This document shows positions 1-5,250 of a stretch of 10,999 nt of DNA, in pieces (the first letter of the stretch is position 1; each line of letters begins with the position of its first letter). The DNA is from Omnitrophica WOR_2 bacterium RIFCSPHIGHO2_02_FULL_52_10 (lineage in GTDB: Bacteria; Omnitrophota; Gorgyraeia; Zapsychrales; Zapsychraceae). The stretch spans positions 1 to 10,999 of the forward strand of contig MHGR01000010.1 of assembly GCA_001805655.1 (NCBI GenBank). Reading direction: 5' to 3'. The notes under the pieces were generated by a model. That model did not search any database. It was not told the DNA's origin and saw nothing but the letters and a program-made list of their open reading frames with translations. Made by a program: the position numbers and the translations under genes.

Positions 1-826
1 CCTCAATATCCCTGATTATGTTGAGATCATCTCTGACAAGTTCGGCATGACGAGCTAGAGTTTCCGCAATCACCTTTTCGGGATTATAGGTATAGTCGGC
101 GTGCGTCGCTTCATGAACAATGATCGCACCAATAGCTTGCGCCACCACCAAATCCTTCAGTAATTCATTGATATATATCGTATTATATTGCGGCCCCCGC
201 CAAAGCCCCAATGCATTTTCGTGTCCATATTTTATAAAATTATCGTAAATAACGCTGATCTTTTTATTAATGATTAAGTCATAAAAATATTGTCCAGTCG
301 TAGTCCCGTTTAACGAATTTATTGCAGTTTGAATATCCGTATCAATTTCCTGATCCGGAGGAGGAGTGGCATCTTCACCGCTCGTGCTACCACCACTTCC
401 ATCATCAATATTATCACCGCCACCACCAGTATTATCGGTGTTCACGTTACCGCTAGCACCACTGCCGTCGCTAATGTTCCACCCTCCGCCGCCTCCACCG
501 CTACCGCCGCCAAAACCGCCGCCTCCGCCGCCACTGCCAGAGCTACTGCCTTCGCCGCCCCCACCGCCGCCCCCGATATAGCTGTTGTCAGCTATTTCCT
601 CAACTCCCGCTACTGTAAGAACCTCTTGGCCGTCCCACATAGATAAAGCAATCTGGTCCGCCATATTCATCATCCCGGAACTGGTGGATGACAAAACCTC
701 ATCATACGCTGTTTGGAAGGGGCTAAGAGGCCCCAAAAACATAAGTGCGGCCCCAATAATGACCGCAATGAGGACCAGATATTCTATACCCGTGATCCCT
801 TTATGTGCCCTGTGATTATTAGTCAT
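1..826 (-). CDS. Flp/type IVb prepilin-like protein with Gly-rich linker and HExxH metallopeptidase domain (3' end outside window)
   Basis: The reading frame is open for 275 codons from the ATG at 826 to the window edge; the C-terminus is missing. Residues 1-10 form a short basic leader ending in Gly10. A hydrophobic segment follows (about 11-32) with Glu at +5 and Tyr at +6 (GITGIEYLVLIAVIIGAAL). This is the signature of Flp/Tad-type prepilins cleaved by a prepilin peptidase. Residues 85-150 are a low-complexity Gly/Ser/Asn/Asp linker, ending in a PPP turn near 155-157. The C-terminal domain has HEATH at 238-242, a zinc-binding HExxH motif with Glu239 as expected catalytic base. Glu255 or Glu262 could be the third ligand. 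Inferred role: a pilus- or membrane-anchored surface metallopeptidase. There is no clear Shine-Dalgarno, but a promoter candidate lies about 110 nt upstream. The pilin-like N-terminus is well supported; peptidase activity is not proven. Confidence 0.8.
   Translation of the reverse strand, partial: MTNNHRAHKGITGIEYLVLIAVIIGAALMFLGPLSPFQTAYDEVLSSTSSGMMNMADQIALSMWDGQEVLTVAGVEEIADNSYIGGGGGGGEGSSSGSGGGGGGFGGGSGGGGGGWNISDGSGASGNVNTDNTGGGGDNIDDGSGGSTSGEDATPPPDQEIDTDIQTAINSLNGTTTGQYFYDLIINKKISVIYDNFIKYGHENALGLWRGPQYNTIYINELLKDLVVAQAIGAIIVHEATHADYTYNPEKVIAETLARHAELVRDDLNIIRDIE
377..574 (-). repeat. Gly-rich low-complexity coding tract
   Basis: This tract encodes residues 85-150 of the pilin-like protein. 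It is built of GGC/GGT/GGA glycine codons with Ser, Asn and Asp interspersed, so the plus strand reads as GCC/CCG-rich simple sequence, densest at 481-575. Its length may vary between strains through slippage; that is inference. Confidence 0.7.
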
Positions 827-933
827 TTTGAGATATTGAAACCGGGTTAAGTATAACTCCAATAAATTAATGGAATGTAATTAATCCTAACACATAATGT
901 TACAATATGTTACAAGTATTAGCAAAAAGGGCG

Positions 934-1322
934 TTAAGAGTATAGCATATTTTTAATAGCACAACAAAGGGGTCGGAAAAAGCCATTTTCCTCTTCGCTC
1001 ATCTGCTTGGTCGGATAAAACACCTGTTTCCCTGCCTCAAAATGAGAAATCATGGCGTAGAATGCCGCTGAATGTAATCCGCTAACGCCCTGCCTATAAA
1101 ATCGTTGCCTTGAACATCAAAATGGTCGGCCGTATTTTCCGGATTATAGCCGTAATCCCGCATGTCCTAGCCGGCCCAGAAAAACCCGGTAAACACGGTC
1201 AATGTTATAATGGCCAGATCCCGCGCGGCCGGTTTGAGCTTTTTGGGCGTGACCAAGCAGACAACATAAAGGAAAAGGGCAAAAAAGAAAAGCAGGCAAA
1301 GAAAAAAGGTCGCCAATAACAT
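934..1322 (-). pseudogene. Broken gene for a small two-helix membrane protein (or an intact 51-aa membrane peptide)
   Basis: An ATG at 1322 opens a 51-residue frame ending at TAG (1167-1169). It has a very hydrophobic first helix (about 2-24), a basic TPKKLKPAAR turn, and a second hydrophobic helix (about 36-50). The same frame continues past the TAG for about 38 protein-like residues (with YGYNPEN and DVQGNDFIGRAL) to TGA at 1050. Near 1060-1080 the protein-like sequence moves to another frame, open from 1116 to TAA at 934 (SAAFYAMISHFEAGK and onwards). The simplest reading is one gene of about 125 codons damaged by a nonsense codon and a frameshift. I do not recognise the family. The start lies 80 nt after the chromate transporter stop, in the same direction, with no good Shine-Dalgarno. 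An intact micro-protein of 51 residues is the alternative. Confidence 0.4.
939..967 (-). promoter_or_regulatory. Candidate extended -10 promoter for the pilin-metallopeptidase gene
   Basis: Read on the minus strand, TTGTTG (962-967) is followed by a 17-nt spacer and TATACT (939-944). The spacer ends in TGC, giving an extended -10 (TGnTATACT). Expected transcription start is near 932, leaving a leader of about 105 nt before the ATG at 826. A second TATACT at 850-855 sits closer to the start codon but has only a poor -35 partner. The site overlaps the tail of the decayed gene upstream. Confidence 0.45.
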
Positions 1323-1402
1323 AGATAAACGCGCTTAACCGTGACCGGTTGAAATTAGAGGATAATTGACTGCAGCGGGCCTGCCCGGGGAGTATATCAT
1401 TT

Positions 1403-1927
1403 TTATCTCAGCCAAAACCCGCCCAGCAGGCCGGCACCGATGATTATGAGCGCCGGATGGACTTTGGTGTACATAAACAGAATGAAGGCCGCGCAGATCA
1501 CCAGCAGGCTGCGCCATCTGATCAGCTCCTGCACGTTAATGGTCTGGAAGGCGACGGCAATGATCATGGCAAAAACGGCGACCTGAATCATTTCAAAGGC
1601 GCCTTTGATCTGCGGCGCGTTTCTGTAATGCTTGTAAAGGTAGGTGGCAAAGATGATCATCAGGACCGGCGACAGCATGTTGGCGATATTGGCGACGACC
1701 GCCCCGGCCCATCCGGCCATTTTAAAACCGGTGTAGGTCGCGAATTTGATGGAGATCGCGCCGGGAAAAATTTTCACCACACCGAGCACCTCGAGGAATT
1801 CCTCTTTGGTCAGCCAGCCGTAGCGCTCGACAATGTCCTTTTGCAAAAGCGGCAGGAACGAATACGCCCCGCCGACGGCAAAGAGGCCGATGCGCAGGAA
1901 CACCAAAAAAAGTTCAATTAAAACCAT
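1403..1927 (-). CDS. chrA: Short-form chromate transporter subunit (CHR family, single domain)
   Basis: This is a 174-aa hydrophobic protein matching one CHR domain. The N-terminal helix at about 4-27 (LFLVFLRIGLFAVGGAYSFL) leads to a cytoplasmic-type loop with WLTKEEFLE. The family motif follows at 54-72 (FPGAISIKFATYTGFKMAG), then hydrophobic spans at about 74-97, 110-130, 138-153 and 157-172. CHR proteins export chromate, or in some cases sulfate, across the inner membrane. Long forms carry two CHR domains; short forms normally occur as adjacent gene pairs that assemble together. Here no second CHR gene is adjacent: upstream lies an ATPase gene and downstream a broken small membrane gene. 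The ATG at 1927 is preceded by an AGGCAGGG-like ribosome site about 5 nt away. The symbol is used at family level; the substrate is not determined by sequence. Confidence 0.82.
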   Translation of the reverse strand: MVLIELFLVFLRIGLFAVGGAYSFLPLLQKDIVERYGWLTKEEFLEVLGVVKIFPGAISIKFATYTGFKMAGWAGAVVANIANMLSPVLMIIFATYLYKHYRNAPQIKGAFEMIQVAVFAMIIAVAFQTINVQELIRWRSLLVICAAFILFMYTKVHPALIIIGAGLLGGFWLR

Positions 1928-1947
1928 AAAATCCCTGCCTCGTTAAA

Positions 1948-2027
1948 CGCCGGGCGGCGGAAAGAGCCAACAACGTCAATTCACCGGGTTTTTCTGCTCT
2001 CCATGCCCTTCCGTCCGCCACCCGGCG
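1948..2027 (-). repeat. Long-range inverted repeat in the leader of the CHR gene
   Basis: Arms at 1948-1960 (CGCCGGGCGGCGG) and 2015-2027 (CCGCCACCCGGCG) are complementary at 12 of 13 positions, separated by 54 nt. The structure fills much of the 156-nt gap before the CHR start codon. A transcript reading through would fold into a GC-rich stem 20 nt upstream of the ATG. A role in limiting translation or readthrough is inference. No U-run follows, so it is not a standard terminator. Confidence 0.5.
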
Positions 2028-2051
2028 CTAGGAGCCCGTCTTAATGAAACT

Positions 2052-2072
2052 CCCCGCAGCAGAGCTGTGAGG
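2052..2072 (-). terminator. Weak hairpin after the PEPCK/HPrK-like ATPase gene
   Basis: On the minus strand CCTC-a-CAGC, a three-base TCT loop, then GCTG-c-GGGG form an imperfect 8-bp stem starting 11 nt after the stop codon. Only a short, broken T-rich tail (AGTTTCATT) follows, so this is a weak candidate. Confidence 0.3.
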
Positions 2073-2083
2073 AATTCTTTCGA

Positions 2084-3841
2084 TTAATGGTTTTTGACTA
2101 TCCTGAGCAATTCTCTGGCCGCCTCGAGCGGGCCTTTCTGCTCACAGCCGGGAACACCCAGCCGCGTCCTCATCTGCCCCACATATATTTTCTTTTCATA
2201 GAAGAGCTTGAAATATTTCATGGCAATCCGGTCATGCGCTTCCTTGTACTGGGGAGGGCCGAAAATATTGGCAAAATACGAGTGGACGAGCCCGGTCGAG
2301 GTCGTCGTGCCTTTGCTCATGACCGTCCCTTCCTTAAAAATATTAAAGGCCAGCTCGGGGCTTTCAATGCGCTCAATCAGGGGATGCTCGGCATCGATTT
2401 CCTCATAATTATTGGCGTATAAAATAAAGCCGATCTTATGCTCCTTAATCACCCGCTCAAAGGCCGTGACCGGTATGATGATCCGGGCGTTCACCTTGTT
2501 GGCGCCCATGATGATCGCCCGATCCATCTGCCCGAAGGCGTAACCGGGCTTTAAATCGTCCAGCCGCAAAAACGCGCCGATCTCCGTGCCTATGCCGACA
2601 ATATCATTTTTCTTGCTCTTGCGCACGGACCCCATGTCATCCGCGATGATATGCATGTCCGTGATTTCCTCATCTCCGGCTTCCCGCAGCGCCTCCAGAG
2701 TTTCGGACTTGCCCGCCCCGGTGTCGCCGATCAATAGAATGGTCGCCTTGTTCTTCGACTTTAAGGTCAACTCGACCAGCGCCCCGTGAAAGGGCAGCTC
2801 CCCCCTTTTCATGATGACGATATTATGCAGCGTCAGCGCCATCTTCTTCAAATACCCGAAATAGCCGAACTCCTCGCTGTCGGGGACGGCCGCAAAAAGA
2901 ATGCCGTGCTCTTCGTCATCGTAAAAAACCGTCTGGGACTGCCCTAAACCTTTCACGACGCTTCCCGGAACGCCAAAGCAATAGACCGCGTCCGGCTTCA
3001 CCCGCAGGTCCTTTTCATCCGCCAGCTGAAAAAGATTCGATAAGGTGTAGCCCAGCTCGGCATAAGAATTATGAAAGTAAATTAAAATCAGCAACTGGCC
3101 GACCTTGGCGGGATAGCACACCCATTCATTCTTCTTGATGACCAATCTATCCAACGGATTCTGGCTCACCCGCTCAAAGGACCCCGTCCGCTTATTCATC
3201 GGCGGATTAAAAATGAGGGGCGGATAGAGGAGGACCTGACGGATGACGGGAACGGGGTTTAACTTTTGGTAGGCTTTTGAGGGAAATTTAAATTTATGGG
3301 GAATGGCGATGGCGGCAATTTCCGCGCCGGCCCGGACCTGGCGGTATATTTTGGGGTGGGTCCCCGTGATGCTTTCCTCAATGTCACGGTAGGTGGCCCT
3401 GACCAGATGCATTAATTGCTCAATCGTCTCGTTAAAAATATGGTACGGCCGCTTCTCAATATCGACGTTTTCTGAAGAACAAATGAGAAAGCGGTCGAAA
3501 CTTCTCCAATAATTATAAAGATGCTCGACAAAATCATTAAACAGCATTTTATCCCGGAGGAAAACCTCCGACCCCTGGACGACGTTGGGGACCAAATCCC
3601 CTTTCATTTTCGGCAAATAAAAAAGGGTCTGGATCAAGGTTTGGATGTGCGCGTCGGTGATCTTCCTGGTTTGAAATATTTCCAGCAGCTCGGAATCGCG
3701 TTTCTGCAGATCCTTGATGCACTGCTTTAAGACGCACGCGAACAGCTTGCTGGAGATCAGCTCATCCGAATCCTCGCAGACCCTGTTTTTGATCCTGATG
3801 ATTATTTTTTTCCCGTAAAATTCAAATTCACCGAAAGTCAT
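2084..3841 (-). CDS. PEPCK/HPr-kinase-like P-loop ATPase with a large N-terminal domain
   Basis: This 585-aa protein has a C-terminal half that reads like the PEP carboxykinase/HPr kinase fold. HGALVELT at 352-359 precedes a Walker A loop GDTGAGKS (372-379). Next come the acidic HIIADDMG (398-404, Asp401/Asp402 as likely metal ligands), GTEIGAFLRLDDL (418-430), and a C-terminal GTTTSTGLVHSYFANIFGPP stretch (511-530). The last resembles the nucleotide-closing region of PEPCK. The N-terminal 340 residues are not recognised; they are rich in aromatic and charged residues and lack membrane segments. Classical HPr kinases are about 310-330 aa and ATP-PEPCKs about 530 aa, so this is neither. I see no PTS genes nearby. 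Kinase, phosphatase or carboxykinase activity cannot be decided. The ATG at 3841 has an in-frame stop shortly upstream and no clear Shine-Dalgarno. The gene follows a DUF486 gene after a 203-nt structured spacer. Confidence 0.7.
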   Translation of the reverse strand: MTFGEFEFYGKKIIIRIKNRVCEDSDELISSKLFACVLKQCIKDLQKRDSELLEIFQTRKITDAHIQTLIQTLFYLPKMKGDLVPNVVQGSEVFLRDKMLFNDFVEHLYNYWRSFDRFLICSSENVDIEKRPYHIFNETIEQLMHLVRATYRDIEESITGTHPKIYRQVRAGAEIAAIAIPHKFKFPSKAYQKLNPVPVIRQVLLYPPLIFNPPMNKRTGSFERVSQNPLDRLVIKKNEWVCYPAKVGQLLILIYFHNSYAELGYTLSNLFQLADEKDLRVKPDAVYCFGVPGSVVKGLGQSQTVFYDDEEHGILFAAVPDSEEFGYFGYLKKMALTLHNIVIMKRGELPFHGALVELTLKSKNKATILLIGDTGAGKSETLEALREAGDEEITDMHIIADDMGSVRKSKKNDIVGIGTEIGAFLRLDDLKPGYAFGQMDRAIIMGANKVNARIIIPVTAFERVIKEHKIGFILYANNYEEIDAEHPLIERIESPELAFNIFKEGTVMSKGTTTSTGLVHSYFANIFGPPQYKEAHDRIAMKYFKLFYEKKIYVGQMRTRLGVPGCEQKGPLEAARELLRIVKNH

Positions 3842-3905
3842 AGGAACACCGTTTTGATTTTTTTAAAATACTTCCTGTATCGCCCTCCCTGGCACAAGGC
3901 CCCGC

Positions 3906-3923
3906 GGCCGGCAGCCGCCGGCC
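3906..3923. repeat. Perfect GC hairpin in the leader of the PEPCK-like ATPase gene
   Basis: GGCCGGC (3906-3912), a 4-nt loop, and GCCGGCC (3917-3923) are fully complementary. It lies 65 nt upstream of the ATPase start codon. There is no adjacent T-run on either strand, so it is not a simple terminator; a leader structure or a protein-binding palindrome is possible. Confidence 0.5.
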
Positions 3924-3972
3924 GGGTTCCGAGCCAAACGAAATGCCATATTTTAACATAATTACCAAAAAT

Positions 3973-4014
3973 CCGGTTTGTGAATTTTTGCCGATATGCC
4001 GGCCAAAAAACCGG
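3973..4014. repeat. Nested inverted repeat between the DUF486 and ATPase genes
   Basis: Outer arms CCGGTTT (3973-3979) and AAACCGG (4008-4014) enclose an inner stem: TTTTTGCCG (3985-3993) pairs with CGGC and AAAAA (4000-4009) with one bulged base. The outer arm overlaps the T-run of the preceding terminator, so the structures could compete. Any regulatory role is inference. Confidence 0.4.
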
Positions 4015-4035
4015 GGCCCTATCATGCAAAGCCCC
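4005..4035 (-). terminator. Rho-independent terminator after the DUF486 gene
   Basis: On the minus strand, shortly after the stop codon, GGGGC (4031-4035) pairs with GCCCC (4013-4017) across a 13-nt loop. GG and a run of six T follow (4005-4010). The stem is short but GC-only, and the T-run is clean. Confidence 0.45.
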
Positions 4036-4044
4036 ACATTTTGA

Positions 4045-4374
4045 TCACCATTTCTTTAAAACAAAGAAAACCGCCGCGACCATTAACCCGAACCCGACTA
4101 AATAATTCCAGCGCAATTCCTCCTTCAAATAAATGACCGAGAACGCGCAAAACACAACCAGGGTGATCACCTCTTGAATCGTTTTCAGCTGGGCCGCCGT
4201 GTACATGCCGTGGCCGGTCCGGTTCGCCGGAACCTGAAAGCAGTATTCAAAAAAGGCGATCAGCCAGCTGATGAGGATCACCCAGGCCAGCGGCTTGTCT
4301 TTATACTTCAGGTGCCCGTACCAGGCGAAAGTCATGAAAATGTTCGAGATTGTCAAGAGAATGACTGTTTTCAC
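4045..4374 (-). CDS. DUF486 family (DMT-like) four-helix membrane protein
   Basis: This 109-aa protein fits the full length of the DUF486 family, small relatives of the drug/metabolite transporter superfamily. Four hydrophobic spans fall at about 3-22, 30-47, 66-84 and 90-106. Family hallmarks are present: ISNIFMTFAWYGHLK (9-23), SWLIAFFEYCFQVPANR (36-52) and QLKTIQEVITL (62-72). The transported substrate, if any, is unknown for the family. Translation starts at a GTG (4372-4374) with a strong AAAAGGAG site 7 nt upstream (4382-4389), which settles the start. The gene stands alone: a strong terminator lies 58 nt before it and a weaker one just after it. Confidence 0.88.
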   Translation of the reverse strand: MKTVILLTISNIFMTFAWYGHLKYKDKPLAWVILISWLIAFFEYCFQVPANRTGHGMYTAAQLKTIQEVITLVVFCAFSVIYLKEELRWNYLVGFGLMVAAVFFVLKKW

Positions 4375-4431
4375 CTCACGGCTCCTTTTGCCGATTTGCC
4401 CCGACGAAACGGGATCATGGCCCGCCCCACA

Positions 4432-4460
4432 GAAAAAGGCGGACCGCTTGCGGTCCGCCT
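4432..4460 (-). terminator. Strong Rho-independent terminator downstream of the DUF3617 gene
   Basis: Perfect 10-bp GC-rich arms (4437-4446 and 4451-4460, AGGCGGACCG with its complement) flank a 4-nt loop. On the minus strand the hairpin is followed by a T-run (4433-4437). It lies about 110 nt after the DUF3617 stop and isolates that gene from the DUF486 gene. Confidence 0.82.
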
Positions 4461-4540
4461 GTAGATAAAATATAGGCAGGGTTTGGGTCGAATTTTGCGA
4501 CTATTTCACGGCCCTTAACAGGCCATAGAGCCAGTCACAA

Positions 4541-4560
4541 AGAAACCCCGCGTCCCGCGG
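4541..4560 (-). terminator. Small hairpin right after the DUF3617 stop codon
   Basis: On the minus strand CCGCG (4556-4560), loop GGA, CGCGG (4548-4552), then GGTTTCT. The stem is only 5 bp and the T-run is interrupted. It may be a first, leaky terminator ahead of the strong one at 4432-4460. Confidence 0.3.
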
Positions 4561-4568
4561 TTAAACGT

Positions 4569-5078
4569 TTAAGAGCACGGCCCTACGTATTGCCCGTTAA
4601 TCTCGATCGTTGCGCTCGTTTCCTGCCCATCGACCGTTTCACGCGACGTAATCGTGCCGCTCATGGTGTCCCCGTTATACGTCACCTGGCCGGTGGAATG
4701 GCTGTCACTGCACGCCTCTTCGAAATGGATCGTGTTGCCGTTGACAGAATGCGTTTGCTGGCAATCTTCGTCCTCACTCATGCCCGGGACCGGGTCTTGG
4801 GCCGACAGGCATTTCGTGACCGTTGTCGTGATCCCGGCGCCGTTGCCGCCCATTTGAACGTTCATGCCGCCCATCATCTGCTGCATCATGGCCTTCTCTT
4901 CGGGCGACATATTTTCCATCTCTGCCATTGCTTCATTCGATTCTTGGTCCATCCCTTCCATGGTCGTAACCATGGTCATGGACCATTTCCCCTCCTGAAA
5001 ATTTTGCGCCCGTAAACCTGCGGTAAAAACAAAAAACCCCGCGGACACAACCGCCATTACCAAAGTGAACTTTTTCAT
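4569..5078 (-). CDS. Exported DUF3617 family protein with a Met-rich segment
   Basis: This is a 169-aa protein. A signal peptide spans residues 1-24 (KK, hydrophobic core, LRA cleavage site before QNF). The mature part follows the DUF3617 pattern: an N-terminal GKWSMTM strand, a TKCLS cysteine motif (Cys90), then Cys106, the EEAC motif (Cys123), a YNGDTMSGTI strand, and a terminal GQYVGPC (Cys168). The four cysteines probably form two disulfides in the periplasm. Function is unknown for the family. Between residues 34 and 76 there are 13 methionines plus many Glu, including MMQQMMGGM. This is unusual and could be a soft-metal-binding or flexible insertion (inference). The ATG at 5078 has AAAGGAG about 8 nt upstream. 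A copy of the 51-bp intergenic repeat begins 49 nt before the start, and terminators follow the gene. Confidence 0.8.
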   Translation of the reverse strand: MKKFTLVMAVVSAGFFVFTAGLRAQNFQEGKWSMTMVTTMEGMDQESNEAMAEMENMSPEEKAMMQQMMGGMNVQMGGNGAGITTTVTKCLSAQDPVPGMSEDEDCQQTHSVNGNTIHFEEACSDSHSTGQVTYNGDTMSGTITSRETVDGQETSATIEINGQYVGPCS

Positions 5079-5126
5079 GCTCTTGCTCCTTTCACGTTTA
5101 ATTTGAGTTTAATGTGGGGACAAATC

Positions 5127-5177
5127 TGGGGCAGCCGTCCTTCCGCATTTAATTTTCGGAGCACGCAACCCCTGATT
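5127..5177 (-). repeat. 51-bp intergenic repeat, copy 1
   Basis: This segment matches 10352-10402 at 41 of 51 positions without gaps. The best conserved blocks are TGGGGCAGCC, TTTCGGA, ACGCA and CCCTGATT (plus-strand reading). Copy 1 also opens a perfect inverted repeat: CCCCTGATT at 5169-5177 with AATCAGGGG at 5200-5208 (22-nt loop). Both copies lie between a stop codon and the next start, in the same orientation relative to the genes. Confidence 0.7.
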
Positions 5178-5250
5178 GCCTGGCTATTTCCTGTCGGAAA
5201 ATCAGGGGTGGCACTTGTTTTTCTAATAAAGCACCATCGATCCCCCGCTC

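Noticed and set aside
329-646. Plus-strand Ala/Thr-rich and Pro-rich open frames (also 366-581)
   Set aside because: They are antisense shadows of the Gly-rich linker of the minus-strand pilin-like gene; poly-Gly codons read as Pro or Ala on the other strand.
1110-1319. Plus-strand 69-aa frame with a Lys-rich tail
   Set aside because: The Lys-rich tail is antisense to Phe/Leu codons of the minus-strand hydrophobic helix; no ribosome site and no domain.
1457-1921. Plus-strand 154-aa frame rich in His/Asp/Gly
   Set aside because: Lies entirely opposite the well-supported CHR transporter gene; composition is typical of antisense of a membrane protein.
3828-4037. Minus-strand 69-aa and 63-aa frames in the spacer before the ATPase gene
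   Set aside because: They run through hairpins and a terminator, have no Shine-Dalgarno, and show no protein-like features.
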